Source of the DNA: Enterobacter cloacae
GTDB lineage: Bacteria > Pseudomonadota > Gammaproteobacteria > Enterobacterales > Enterobacteriaceae
DNA length: 64,000 nucleotides
Reading direction: 5' to 3'
NCBI RefSeq assembly: GCF_013375935.1
Contig: NZ_CP056117.1
Location: 3,968,001 to 4,032,000, forward strand
In this document: piece by piece, positions 21,307 through 32,289 of the stretch
How the letters are laid out: each line of letters opens with the position of its first letter
Numbering within the stretch: position 1 is the stretch's first letter
Position numbers and translations under genes: made by a program
Notes under the pieces: generated by a model
Told to the model about the DNA's origin: nothing
The model's database searches: none
The model's input: only the letters and a program-made list of their open reading frames with translations

Positions 21307-22273
21307 ATGATGACCTCTTCGCGTTTTACCCGCTGGCTAACCGTGTTTGCGCTGGCCGCAGCGGTTGCCGTTGCGCTCCCCGCCGGAGCCAATACCTGGC
21401 CACTTCCTCCTCCCGGCAGCAACGTGGTGGGGGAAAACCGCTTTCACGTGGTTGAAAACGATGGCGGTTCGCTTGAAGCCATTGCCAAAAAATATAACGT
21501 CGGGTTCCTGGCGCTGCTGCAGGCCAACCCGGGCGTTGACCCTTACGTTCCTCGTGCCGGCAGCGTGCTGACTATTCCGCTGCAAACCATACTGCCGGAC
21601 GCGCCGCGTCAGGGGATTGTGATAAACCTCGCCGAGCTGCGTCTTTACTATTACCCGCCGGGGAAAAATGAAGTAACCGTCTACCCTATCGGCATCGGCC
21701 AGCTGGGGGGGCGATACGCTCACGCCGACCATGGTGACCACCGTCTCCGACAAGCGCGCTAATCCAACCTGGACTCCGACGGCAAATATCCGCGCCCGCT
21801 ATAAGGCGCAGGGTATCGATCTCCCTGCCGTGGTACCTGCGGGCCCGGATAACCCGATGGGGCACCATGCCATTCGCCTGGCGGCATACGGTGGAGTTTA
21901 CCTGCTGCACGGAACAAATGCGGATTTCGGGATCGGGATGCGCGTCAGTTCCGGCTGTATTCGCCTGCGTGATAACGACATCAAAACGCTGTACAGCGTG
22001 ATCTCACCGGGGACGAAAGTGAATATTATCAATACCCCGATTAAGGTGTCTGAAGAGCCGGGCGGCGTCCGTCTGGTAGAGATCCACCAGCCGTTATCGA
22101 AAAACATCAACGACGATCCGCAGACGCTGCCTATTAACCTGAATGCGGCGATGGTGAGCTTTAAAACGAATGCGAATACCGATGGCACGGTAATGGAGCG
22201 GGCGATGGAGGCACGTTCGGGTATGCCGACTGACGTCACGCGCCATCCCGACATCGCTCAGCAGTCGCTGTAA
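21307..22273 (+). pseudogene. ldtC: L,D-transpeptidase LdtC (YcfS), frameshifted (probable sequencing error)
   Basis: This periplasmic L,D-transpeptidase attaches Braun lipoprotein to meso-diaminopimelate in murein. The first frame holds a signal peptide (to PAGA), a LysM-like segment (FHVVENDGGSLEAIAKKY) and the start of the YkuD domain through YPIGIGQLGG. The second frame carries the rest, with the catalytic motif HGTNADFGIGMRVSSGCIRL (His, Ser, Cys). They meet in a run of seven G at 21705-21711; six G would continue as QLGGDTLTPTMV, as in E. coli. The corrected gene is full length. The start is one of two adjacent ATGs (21307/21310). If the shift were real the enzyme would lack its catalytic Cys. 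Confidence 0.88.
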
Positions 22274-22286
22274 TCAAGCCATAACG

Positions 22287-22317
22287 AAAAACGCCCTGCT
22301 TGTGCAGGGCGTTTTTT
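22287..22317. terminator. Bidirectional terminator between ldtC and bhsA
   Basis: An 11-bp stem (AAAACGCCCTG / CAGGGCGTTTT) with a 6-base loop and T runs on both strands lies between the convergent ldtC and bhsA genes. Confidence 0.85.
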
Positions 22318-22350
22318 ATTGCAGTGGCATAACGGAGGGTTGCGTTACGC

Positions 22351-22608
22351 TTATTTGTAGATAACTGCGGTACCGTGCAGGGTGTTAGGACCGGTCACGG
22401 AGGTGATGCGGAACGATTTTGCACCCATTGCGTCAGCTTTTTGCGCCAGCTGATCTTCCAGAGAGCCCAGGTTAGTCCCGGCAGTGGCGGAGATGGTACC
22501 GACTTTTTGCTGGTCTGCTGGAGTAGATTGCACTTCAACAGCAGCGAAGCTTGCGAAAGAGAGTGAACTCAGAACGGCGGCAGCGATGAGGGTTTTAACG
22601 TTTTTCAT
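22351..22608 (-). CDS. bhsA: Multiple-stress protein BhsA (YcfR, DUF1471)
   Basis: An 85-aa exported protein of the DUF1471/YhcN family. A signal peptide (MKNVKTLIAAAVLSSLSFASFA) precedes a compact domain with the family pattern VGTISATAGTNLGSLEDQL and a C-terminal GTAVIYK. In E. coli BhsA affects outer-membrane permeability to copper, biofilm and stress resistance. It is divergent from comR, its copper-responsive repressor in E. coli, and a perfect CRP palindrome lies 73 bases upstream of its start. Confidence 0.93.
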   Translation of the reverse strand: MKNVKTLIAAAVLSSLSFASFAAVEVQSTPADQQKVGTISATAGTNLGSLEDQLAQKADAMGAKSFRITSVTGPNTLHGTAVIYK

Positions 22609-22680
22609 AATTTATACCTTTGGGCAGATGATGTAGTGGTCGTTAGCTATTTACTTAACGATCGATAGGTAAATGATAGG

Positions 22681-22696
22681 TGTGATCCAGGTCACA
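22681..22696. promoter_or_regulatory. Perfect CRP (cAMP receptor protein) binding site
   Basis: TGTGA, 6 bases (TCCAGG), TCACA: both half-sites match the CRP consensus exactly. It is located between divergent bhsA (start 73 bases away) and comR (start 157 bases away), nearer to bhsA. Confidence 0.65.
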
Positions 22697-22852
22697 CGTC
22701 AACCCATTTTTATAACGACCATTAAATTAATTTCATTTCCCTTATTTTTCATGAAGATAAAATTAAATTTTTTTTCAGAAATCACCGCTGGTGATAGCTG
22801 ACGTTTATTTTTATAATGATTATTCAACAAAACAACTGAGGACCAACGGCAC

Positions 22853-23488
22853 ATGACAACCGACGTCACGAGTTGCGCAAAAAAAAGCCGTGGCCGACCA
22901 AAAGTGCTCGACAGGGATGCGGCGCTCGATAAGGCCATGACGCTCTTCTGGCAGCATGGGTATGAAGCCACCTCGCTTTCCGACCTGGTGGAAGCAACCG
23001 GCGCAAAAGCCCCTACCCTGTATGCAGAGTTCACCAACAAAGAGGGCCTGTTCCGGGCCGTTCTGGACAGATACATCTCGCGCTTCGCGGCAAAACACGA
23101 AGCGCAGCTGTTCTGTGAAGAGAAAACGGTAGAACAGGCGTTGCAGGATTATTTCTGCGCGGTCGCCACCTGCTTTACCAGTAAAGACACCCCGGCGGGC
23201 TGTTTTATGATCAACACTTCCGCCACCCTCGCGGCATCGTCAAAAGAGATAGCCAACACGGTTAAATCACGTCATGCGATGCAGGAGGAGACCCTAAGCA
23301 CGTTTCTGGCACAGCGCCAGCAGCGCGGCGAAATACCGGCGCACTGCCGTCCGCAGGAGCTTGCCCGGTATCTGAGCTGTATTTTGCAGGGTATGTCGAT
23401 CAGCGCCCGTGAAGGCGCGACGCTTGAAAAGTTACAGAGCATTACGCAGACAACGCTGCGCCTGTGGCCTGAGCTGCTAAAACTCTGA
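22853..23488 (+). CDS. comR: TetR-family copper-responsive repressor ComR (YcfQ)
   Basis: A 211-aa TetR regulator. The helix-turn-helix region (about 20-65) reads RGRPKVLDRDAALDKAM, then ATSLSDLVEATGAKAPTLYA and FTNKEGLFRAV. The C-terminal ligand domain has cysteines at ATCFTS, GCFMIN and LSCILQ that could contact metal. In E. coli ComR represses bhsA until copper is present, which the divergent arrangement here supports. The sequence is more diverged in the second half than in the DNA-binding part. Confidence 0.9.
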   Translation: MTTDVTSCAKKSRGRPKVLDRDAALDKAMTLFWQHGYEATSLSDLVEATGAKAPTLYAEFTNKEGLFRAVLDRYISRFAAKHEAQLFCEEKTVEQALQDYFCAVATCFTSKDTPAGCFMINTSATLAASSKEIANTVKSRHAMQEETLSTFLAQRQQRGEIPAHCRPQELARYLSCILQGMSISAREGATLEKLQSITQTTLRLWPELLKL

Positions 23489-23491
23489 GGC

Positions 23492-23527
23492 AAAAAAAAG
23501 CTCCTCAGCCTGAGCGCATGAGGAGCT
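23492..23527 (-). terminator. Terminator of ycfJ (possibly also comR)
   Basis: A 9-bp stem (AGCTCCTCA / TGAGGAGCT) with a T8 run on the minus strand, between the convergent comR and ycfJ stops. Confidence 0.85.
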
Positions 23528-23547
23528 AAGTTCAGAGAACATCTTTT

Positions 23548-24087
23548 TTACACTTTGTTATTCAGTATCAGCTGACCATTCCCGTCCAGTGGGATCTGCG
23601 TGCCGGGGTCTCTGTCCATGCGGATTTTGCCCTGCTGATCGCCAATTTTGTAAGTCACGTCGTAACCCAGCATTTTTTCCGATTTGTCATAAACGGTTTT
23701 GCAGCGCTGCTGCGTCGTGGTGTAGGTGTCATTTTCCTGCATGGCGCCCTGCACCTGATTACCGGCATAGCCACCGCCCAGCGCGCCGACAACCGTCGCC
23801 ACGTCCTTACCGCGTCCACCGCCGAACTGATGGCCAATCACCCCACCCGCGACCGCACCCAGCACGGAGCCGGCGATACGGTTTTCATCCTGAACCGGAC
23901 GACGATGGGTAACAGAAACGTTACGGCACTCCTGACGAGGCGTTTTGATCGTCTCTTTAATGGGAGTAGCGGAAACAACCTGAGCGTACTGCGGGCCACG
24001 ATCCAGAACGTTGAGACTGGCAACGGCAGCCACACCTAACGCAGCAGCGACGCCAATCCCTATACCCGCCAACATTGATTTATTCAC
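23548..24087 (-). CDS. ycfJ: Glycine-zipper outer-membrane protein YcfJ
   Basis: A 179-aa protein of the glycine-zipper 2TM family (RcnB/SlyB-like). An N-terminal hydrophobic signal or anchor (MLAGIGIGVAAALGVAAVA) is followed by the central glycine zipper GSVLGAVAGGVIGHQFGGG and GALGGGYAGNQ (about 95-130), then a cysteine-bearing C-terminal domain. The start is GTG at 24087, chosen because GGAGGA lies 6 bases upstream and the length equals E. coli YcfJ; the longer ATG version adds nonconserved residues. Function is poorly known, associated with biofilm and envelope stress. Confidence 0.88.
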   Translation of the reverse strand: MNKSMLAGIGIGVAAALGVAAVASLNVLDRGPQYAQVVSATPIKETIKTPRQECRNVSVTHRRPVQDENRIAGSVLGAVAGGVIGHQFGGGRGKDVATVVGALGGGYAGNQVQGAMQENDTYTTTQQRCKTVYDKSEKMLGYDVTYKIGDQQGKIRMDRDPGTQIPLDGNGQLILNNKV

Positions 24088-24245
24088 GGGACTTCCTCCT
24101 TTGTTGCTATTGAGAGCAAGTTTGCAACGCGGCAAGCGCTTCGCCAATAAGATAAAGGATCAAAAACAGGGAGGTTGATAAGGGATATATCGTCTTTAAG
24201 AGAACTCTTAGGCACTCAGGGGGAAATGAGCAGCATGATATGCTA

Positions 24246-24274
24246 AAAACTCCCTCCGGCGGGCCCGGAGGGAG
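24246..24274 (-). terminator. Terminator of ndh
   Basis: A 10-bp GC stem (CTCCCTCCGG / CCGGAGGGAG) has TTTTT following on the minus strand, 8 bases beyond the ndh stop. Confidence 0.85.
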
Positions 24275-24281
24275 AGAATAA

Positions 24282-25586
24282 TTAGTGCAGCTTCAGACGC
24301 GGGCGGATCACGCGGTTGATTCGACCGACCAGCATCATCAAGCCGGTTTTGAAGTAGCCGTGCAGCGCTATCTGGTGCATACGGTACAGAGAAATGTACA
24401 CGAAGCGTGCGATACGCCCTTCAACCATCATTGAGCCGCGCATCAGGTTGCCCATCAGGCTGCCCACGGTGGAGAAGTTTGAGAGCGATACCAGAGAGCC
24501 GTGATCTTTGTAGACATAGGCTTTCATCGGTTTGCCTTTTATCTGCGCCAGGATGTTATGCAACACGAGGCTTGCCATCTGGTGTGCAGCCTGAGCGCGC
24601 GGTGGCACAAATCCGCCCTCCGGACGCGCGCAGGAGGCGCAGTCACCGATGGCGAAGATGTCCGGATCGCGCGTGGTTTGCAGCGTCGGCTCCGTCACCA
24701 GCTGGTTAATGCGGTTCGTCTCCAGCCCACCGATGTCCTTCATGAAATCAGGCGCTTTGATCCCTGCGGCCCATACCATCAGGTCGGCCTGGATGTATTC
24801 CCCGTCTTTGGTGTGCAGACCGCCCTCGTCCGCGCTGGTTACCATGGTCTGGGTCAGTACGCGCACGCCCAGTTTGGTCAGCTCGTTATGCGCAGCGCCG
24901 GAAATGCGCGGCGGCAGCGCAGGCAGAATGCGCTCACCCGCTTCCACCAGCGTGACGTTCAGCGCTTCGTTGGTCAGCCCTTTGTAGCCATAGCTGTGAA
25001 GCTGCTTCACCGCGTTGTGCAGTTCGGCCGACAGTTCAACGCCCGTTGCGCCGCCGCCCACGATGGCGATATTGACCTTACCGTTGGCACCCATGTTGCT
25101 GGTGTACTTCAGGAACAGGTTAAGCATCTCCTGATGGAAACGACGCGCCTGATGCGGGTTATCCAGGAAGATGCAGTGCTCCTTCACGCCCGGGGTATTG
25201 AAGTCGTTAGAGGTGCTGCCCAGCGCCATTACCAGCGTGTCATAAGCCAGCTTGCGCTCGGGAACCAGCAGCTCGCCTTTATCGTCGCGCAGCTCTGCCA
25301 GCGTAATGGTTTTGTTTTCACGGTTGATGTCTACCACAGAACCCAGCTGGAACTGGAAATGATGGTTACGCGCATGGGCCAGATAGCTCAGCGCATCAAC
25401 GCCCTCATCCAGCGAACCGGTCGCCACTTCGTGCAGCAGCGGTTTCCACAGGTGGCTGTGGTTACGATCCACAAGCGTAATTTTGGCTTTCTTGCCGCGG
25501 CCCAGCTTTTTACCCAGCTGCGTCGCCAGCTCAAGCCCGCCAGCACCACCGCCGACAATCACTATCTTTTTCAATGGCGTAGTCAA
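24282..25586 (-). CDS. ndh: NADH:quinone oxidoreductase II (NDH-2)
   Basis: This non-proton-pumping respiratory NADH dehydrogenase is an FAD protein on the cytoplasmic face of the inner membrane. It has 434 aa, the E. coli length. Two Rossmann motifs are seen: [16 protein letters not shown] near residue 10 (FAD) and [15 protein letters not shown] near residue 175 (NADH). The conserved FAIGDCASC segment is followed by the QAAHQMASL quinone-side region. A C-terminal amphipathic stretch probably contacts the membrane. Expression in E. coli is repressed anaerobically by FNR, and a perfect FNR box lies upstream here. Confidence 0.97.
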   Translation of the reverse strand: MTTPLKKIVIVGGGAGGLELATQLGKKLGRGKKAKITLVDRNHSHLWKPLLHEVATGSLDEGVDALSYLAHARNHHFQFQLGSVVDINRENKTITLAELRDDKGELLVPERKLAYDTLVMALGSTSNDFNTPGVKEHCIFLDNPHQARRFHQEMLNLFLKYTSNMGANGKVNIAIVGGGATGVELSAELHNAVKQLHSYGYKGLTNEALNVTLVEAGERILPALPPRISGAAHNELTKLGVRVLTQTMVTSADEGGLHTKDGEYIQADLMVWAAGIKAPDFMKDIGGLETNRINQLVTEPTLQTTRDPDIFAIGDCASCARPEGGFVPPRAQAAHQMASLVLHNILAQIKGKPMKAYVYKDHGSLVSLSNFSTVGSLMGNLMRGSMMVEGRIARFVYISLYRMHQIALHGYFKTGLMMLVGRINRVIRPRLKLH

Positions 25587-25721
25587 CGTGACCCCCTCAA
25601 ATTATTAACCAATTGTTAATTAAAAGTTATAGAAATAACCCTTAATTAACAACAGGTTACTGCGCTGAAACCATTCAGATTCATTGAGAATAGCACGTCA
25701 GGCGCATTGGTCATACCAAAA

Positions 25722-25735
25722 TTGATATGTATCAA
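25722..25735 (-). promoter_or_regulatory. FNR box upstream of ndh
   Basis: TTGAT, 4 bases, ATCAA: a perfect FNR palindrome centred about 142 bases upstream of the ndh start codon. It agrees with known FNR repression of ndh in E. coli. Confidence 0.75.
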
Positions 25736-25767
25736 GTTTTGATGGTTTAAAAGTAGACAACTCTGAC

Positions 25768-25806
25768 AAAAAAGAGGCCCGGCACGCTTTCACGTACCGG
25801 GCCTTT
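25768..25806. terminator. Terminator of ycfP
   Basis: An 8-bp stem (AGGCCCGG / CCGGGCCT) with a TTTTTT run on the minus strand, beginning 17 bases after the ycfP stop. The plus-strand side has only three T. Confidence 0.8.
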
Positions 25807-25822
25807 GTCAGGTTCAGGGAGG

Positions 25823-26365
25823 TCAGCTCAGCGTTTTGAAGGCTTTGATACGCTGCAGGTGCGGCGAAATGTTTTTGAACTTGTGGGTCTGCTCTTCGTC
25901 CCAGACAATTTCATAGTAATGATGCAGAAGGTCGGCGGCGCGGGAGCTGTCCAGCGCTTCATCGTTGCGGGAGAGGATCACCAGACAACGGTCGCGGTTC
26001 TTTTCACGGAAATTGCTCACGCACTTAGTCGCGATGTCGGCGTACTCTTCCGGGCGATCGATCTTGCCTTCCATGTTCTCGTTCGGGAACAGATTCGGGT
26101 TAAAAATGACCTGACGGATATCGCACAAAAAACCGATGCGCTCTGCCCAGTATCCACCAAGCCCAACGCCGCAGATCAGCGGCCGCTCGTCGATATTGAG
26201 CTGCAACATTTTGTCCACTTCCTTGAGCAGATGCTGCATGTCATGCTTCGGATGACGCGTGCTGTAACCGATCAGCCGGACATCCGGATCGATAAACTGC
26301 AGTTGCAGCACTTTCTCATGATTACCAGGACTGTTTGAGTCAAAACCGTGTAAATAGATGATCAT
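25823..26365 (-). CDS. ycfP: Esterase-fold protein YcfP (UPF0227)
   Basis: A 180-aa protein with an alpha/beta-hydrolase-like fold. The oxyanion region [11 protein letters not shown] and the nucleophile-elbow position [11 protein letters not shown] are visible. The usual GxSxG serine is replaced by glycine here (GVGLG), as in E. coli YcfP, so classical esterase activity is doubtful. The last gene of the hinT-ycfL-lpoB-thiK-nagZ-ycfP series, 31 bases after nagZ. Function unknown; the location suggests a link to murein recycling or the envelope. Confidence 0.92.
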   Translation of the reverse strand: MIIYLHGFDSNSPGNHEKVLQLQFIDPDVRLIGYSTRHPKHDMQHLLKEVDKMLQLNIDERPLICGVGLGGYWAERIGFLCDIRQVIFNPNLFPNENMEGKIDRPEEYADIATKCVSNFREKNRDRCLVILSRNDEALDSSRAADLLHHYYEIVWDEEQTHKFKNISPHLQRIKAFKTLS

Positions 26366-26396
26366 CGTCTCACCACGCTACGCCTTCCGGGATGAA

Positions 26397-28240
<1,844 letters not shown>

Positions 28241-28260
<20 letters not shown>

Positions 28261-28888
28261 CTTTACCTGACCAGATAATTTCGCCGGTCTGAACCAGCAT
28301 TAGCTGCATCTGCAGCGACGGGGTATTCACGTTACCGGTCGCGTTTGAATAAAGGACATACTGCGCGCCAACGTTGCGGGCGATGCCGATCGCTTTACTG
28401 CGCGACCCCAGGCTGTCCTGCGGCGACAGGCCAAGCTGCTGCTTCGCCACCGCCAGCTGCTGAGCCGAAACCAGCGTGAACTTACCGTTGTTCGCCAGCG
28501 CGTTACGCAGGGTATCCGTCGCTTCGCTCGCGTTCAGCGAACCGTTGGTGCGGTTATTCACGCTGTCCACCAGCAGCACGCTGCCGGGCGTCACGCCCTG
28601 CGCCTGCAGCATTTTGCCCACCATTGGCTGCATGGCGCCGTTCCAGTCATAGTGGCGCACGCGCGGCGTCGGCTGTGCGGTGTCGTCCGGATGTTCAATC
28701 GGCCCAGGCTGCGCCGGAATGGTTGGTACGGACGGCACGGTTGGCACAGGTTCCGCTGGCGTTGTTGGCTGTTCCGTTCCCGGTTTCGCCTGATCTACAG
28801 GTGCAGGTTCTTCAGTTCGCGTCACGCAACCGGCCAGAAAGAGTGCAAACGCACTCAGGAGCGCATAACGGCTCATTGTTTTAATCAA
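28241..28888 (-). CDS. lpoB: Outer-membrane lipoprotein LpoB, activator of PBP1b
   Basis: This outer-membrane lipoprotein reaches through the murein to stimulate penicillin-binding protein 1b. It has 215 aa. The lipobox LAGC lies near residue 17-20. A long Pro-rich flexible tether ([13 protein letters not shown] and neighbours) precedes the globular domain ([21 protein letters not shown] through [10 protein letters not shown]). The start is taken as TTG (28888), 6 bases after AAGGGG; an ATG four codons in (28876) is the alternative. It depends on LolCDE, also in this window, for outer-membrane localisation. Confidence 0.92.
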
Positions 28889-28898
28889 GGTTCACCCC

Positions 28899-29273
28899 TT
28901 ACAAATAAAGATAAAGTCTCACCTTATGTGCACCCAGATAGCTGGCGCTACCGTAGAGCGTGACCGACGATCTAGCCGGGATCGTCACGCTGCGCGGCGC
29001 TTCAAGCGGGTGCATCTCGAGACCTCTCACGTCATACCAGTAGAAGCGATAATGCACCGTCACTGGCTCCTGCCTTTCGTTATAGAGCGTAGAGGAAGCA
29101 GAAGACTGGATTTCGCTTATGGTCAGCGAAGGCTGCTCCGCCGTAATCCCCGCTGCAAGCACCGAGGACTCCATCACCAGCGTCTGTTCATCGCTGACCG
29201 GAATAGCAGGACGCGCGCTGCACCCCACTATTACCAGCGTCACGATCAGCGCTGCAATACGCCCAATTAACAT
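28899..29273 (-). CDS. ycfL: Lipoprotein YcfL
   Basis: A 124-aa predicted lipoprotein (DUF1425 family). The N-terminal segment (MLIGRIAALIVTLVIVGC) has a lipobox-like VGC. The rest is a beta-rich domain with TLYNERQEPVTVHYRFYWYD and ends KVRLYLYL. The start at 29273 gives the length of E. coli YcfL (125); 29 upstream codons overlap hinT and have no signal-peptide logic. It is next to lpoB (10 bases). Function unknown. Confidence 0.88.
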   Translation of the reverse strand: MLIGRIAALIVTLVIVGCSARPAIPVSDEQTLVMESSVLAAGITAEQPSLTISEIQSSASSTLYNERQEPVTVHYRFYWYDVRGLEMHPLEAPRSVTIPARSSVTLYGSASYLGAHKVRLYLYL

Positions 29274-29274
29274 A

Positions 29275-29634
29275 TTAAAGACCTTTATGTGCCAGCATCG
29301 GTCCCAGTGGACGTCCACCCAGCAGATGCATATGAATATGATAGACTTCCTGCCCGCCATGGCGATTGCAGTTCATAATCAAACGGTATCCGTCTTCAGC
29401 AATCCCTTCCTGCTCGGCAATTTTCGCGGCAACCGTAAGCATACGGCCTAACGCCACTTCATGCTCGGTTTTAACGTCATTGACGGTCGGAATCAGAATA
29501 TTAGGAATAATAAGGATGTGCGTAGGCGCCTGGGGTGAAATATCCCGGAAAGCCGTTACCAGTTCGTCCTGATAAACAATATCCGACGGAATTTCGCGGC
29601 GAATAATTTTACTGAAAATCGTTTCTTCAGCCAT
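29275..29634 (-). CDS. hinT: HIT-family purine nucleoside phosphoramidase HinT
   Basis: This small cytosolic hydrolase cleaves AMP-lysine and other nucleoside phosphoramidates. It has 119 aa, the same as E. coli. The histidine triad HIHMHLLGG is near residue 99, and the active-site His of THILIIPN and the Asn/Ser positions are present. The start matches [11 protein letters not shown]. It heads the hinT-ycfL-lpoB-thiK-nagZ-ycfP run on the minus strand and is divergent from fhuE. Confidence 0.96.
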   Translation of the reverse strand: MAEETIFSKIIRREIPSDIVYQDELVTAFRDISPQAPTHILIIPNILIPTVNDVKTEHEVALGRMLTVAAKIAEQEGIAEDGYRLIMNCNRHGGQEVYHIHMHLLGGRPLGPMLAHKGL

Positions 29635-29987
29635 GACCTTTTCCTTATACGTTTAATCTGGCGTCGTGCGTCCGTTGTTAACACACATTGTCTGTTTAAG
29701 TGAGTGACACAACACAAGAGTATGAGCGAGTTTCTCCTGTCCTTTCAACCTTCTCCCGTGATTTCTTTCCTGATTGTCCTCCATCTGGCTGAAGAGCCAT
29801 CGCTTTAGGACATTTCGCTTCTGAAACCTTATTTCAGTTCATCCCGAAACATCTGTTTACAGCGTTAATCACAATGCGTATATTTCGCATTTGCATTTTC
29901 ATGCGCATTTTTAACATAGAAAACGACGTCAGCCCGTGCCAGCGGAGCTGTCGCGCACCACCTTCACCATTCATTAAGGGTTTGATA
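29635..29987. other. hinT-fhuE divergent intergenic region
   Basis: This 353-base region serves two divergent genes. Near fhuE it contains an AT-rich stretch (about 29868-29912) with repeated GCAT words and an AATGCG/CGCATT inverted repeat. On the minus strand a 19-base part matches a Fur box at roughly half its positions, so iron control is plausible but not shown. An in-frame extension of fhuE to 29874 lacks a ribosome site. No other gene is seen. Confidence 0.45.
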
Positions 29988-32176
29988 ATGTCTTTCATTA
30001 ATCACTCCAGGGATGGGCAACGTCAGCCTGCCGCAACACCTTCGTTGCTGGCAGCCTGCATTGCTATGGCATTGACGCCAACCGCCGCTTTCTCTGCTTC
30101 AACGGCTGAAGACACCGTTGTGGTAGACGGGGGTTTTGACAATACACAGGATCCTTCAGCAGGTCAGGACCGGGATTACAGCGTAAAAACCACCACTACC
30201 GGCACCAAACTGCTGCTGGTCCCCCGCGATATCCCGCAGTCCGTCAGCGTAATCAGCCAGCAGCGTATGGCTGACCAGAATCTGCAGTCCATCGGGCAGG
30301 TGCTGAGTAACACCACGGGCGTGACTGCGCAGGTGCAGGACAGCGACCGCACCGTGTTCTACTCCCGTGGATTCTTCGTCAGCAACTATGCCTATGACGA
30401 CCTGCCGACCTCCATCAGCGAGGTGTGGAACTTTGGCGATACCGCCGCCGATACCGCGATTTACGATCGTATCGAAGTGGTCCGCGGCGCCACCGGCCTG
30501 ATGTCCGGTACGGGCAACCCGGCGGCGTATGTCAACATGGTGCGTAAGCATGCGGACAGCGCGGAATTTAAGGGTAACGTCTCGGCCAGCTACGGTAGCT
30601 GGGACAAGCAGCGCTACGTGCTGGATCTCCAGTCTCCCCTGGTGGAGTCCGGTAAGGTACGGGGACGCCTGATCGCGGGCTATCAGGACAACGACAGCTT
30701 CGTGGATAATTATCACTACCGTAAAAAATTCCTCTACGGCGTGATGGATGCGGACGTCACCGACAGCACGACCCTCTCGGTGGGGTATGAGTATCAGGAG
30801 AGCCATACCGCCGACCCAACCTGGGGCGGACTGCCGACCTGGTACAGCGACGGAAGTAAGACCAACTACAATCGCAGCCAGACCGTTGCGCCTGACTGGG
30901 CCTATTCGGATAAAGACAGCACCCGCATCTTCGCTAACCTGACTCAGCGTTTCGATAACGGCTGGGAAGCGCACGTTAACGGCATGCACGCTGAAACCAA
31001 CTTGACTCCAAACTGATGTATATGTCCGGTTATCCGGATAAAGAGACCGGTGCGGGCATGGTGGGTTACGGCGGCTGGAACCGCGGTGAACGTAAACAGG
31101 ATGCGGTTGACGCCTTCCTGCGCGGCGGCTTCGATCTCTTTGGCCGTCAGCACGAAATGATGTTTGGCGGCAGCTACAGCCGTCAGCGTAACCATTATGA
31201 CAATACCATGCCGGATGCGCTTTACGGCATGGTTGACGTCGGCAACTTTAAGAACTGGAACGGGAACATCGCCGATCCGCAGTGGACGCCGTGGAAGCTC
31301 TACAGCAAGGACGATATTCGTCAGTCCTCTGCGTATACCTCCGCCCGTTTCTCGCTGGCCGATCCGCTGCACCTGATTCTGGGCGCGCGCTACACCAGCT
31401 ACAACATTCGCTATAATCCGGCGGGTTCCCCGAACACCCGCCTGGAAAGCACCGAAGATGATGTTACCCCGTACGCGGGCCTGGTGTATGACATCAACGA
31501 AGACTGGTCGACCTACGTCAGCTATACCTCCATCTTCCAGCCGCAGGATAAACGCAACGCCAGCGGACGTTACCTCGACCCGACCACGGGCAAAAGCTAC
31601 GAAGCCGGCGTGAAGGCAGACTGGTTTAATACTCGTCTCACCACCTCGCTGGCGATTTTCCGCATTGAGCAGGATAACGTCGCAAGCAATACCTATACCT
31701 ACATGCCGAGCGGTGAATCAATTTATGAATCGCTGGACGGCGTGATCAGTAAAGGGGTTGAGTTCGAGCTGAACGGCGCCCTGACAGATAACTGGCAGTT
31801 GACGTTTGGGGCGACCCGCTACATCGCTGAAGACAAGAATGGCAACGCCGTCAGCTCCGATCAGCCGCGCACGACCATGAAGCTGTTCACCCGCTATCAG
31901 CTACCAATGCTGCCCGAGCTGACCGTGGGCGGTGGCGTAAACTGGCAGAACAAAGTGTGGACGGATGTCGAAGGCGGCCCGGCGGGACAATCCCGTGCAG
32001 AGCAAGGCAGCTATGGTCTGGTTAACCTGTTCAGCCGCTATCAGGTCACCAAAGACTTCGCTCTTCAGGCTAACGTCAACAACCTGTTCGACAAAGAGTA
32101 CTACGACTACGTAGGCTCTTACGTGGTGTATGGCGCGCCGCTTAACTTCTCCGTGAGCGCGAGCTACGACTTCTGA
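29988..32176 (+). pseudogene. fhuE: TonB-dependent ferric siderophore receptor FhuE, frameshifted
   Basis: This outer-membrane receptor for hydroxamate siderophores (coprogen, ferrioxamine and rhodotorulate in E. coli) sits in the usual place between hinT and ptsG. The start at 29988 has AAGGG 8 bases upstream and a signal peptide ending AAFSA. TonB-box-like (EDTVVVDGG), plug-domain (RDIPQSVSVISQQRM, VEVVRGATGLMSGTGNPAA-type) and barrel segments are present. It ends SVSASYDF, with the terminal Phe of porin-type barrels. The frame breaks near 31002-31005: AAC TTG ACT should be AAC TTN GAC TCC AAA, so one base is missing in strand-forming sequence. The corrected protein is about 729 aa. Identity to E. 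coli FhuE is moderate, so the ligand range may differ. Confidence 0.85.
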
Positions 32177-32183
32177 TTGTAAA

Positions 32184-32211
32184 GCCGGGCGGCGGCTACG
32201 CCCTGCCCGGC
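32184..32211. repeat. REP-like palindrome between fhuE and ptsG
   Basis: GCCGGGC (32184-32190) and GCCCGGC (32205-32211) enclose GGCGGCTACGCCCT, a typical enterobacterial REP core. It lies 7 bases past the fhuE stop and may also act as its transcription end. Confidence 0.65.
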
Positions 32212-32240
32212 CTGCATTTGCTTACCGGCACTATCTCCGC

Positions 32241-32270
32241 CAATAAAAAAGGCAGCCATTCGGCTGCCTT
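32241..32270 (-). terminator. Terminator of ptsG
   Basis: A 9-bp stem (AAGGCAGCC / GGCTGCCTT) with a TTTTTTATT run on the minus strand, just beyond the ptsG stop. Confidence 0.88.
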
Positions 32271-32289
32271 AGTCTCCCCAGGTCACAGC

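Noticed and set aside
24501-25619. A 372-codon plus-strand frame opposite ndh
   Set aside because: Antisense to a complete conserved gene; no ribosome site or motif.
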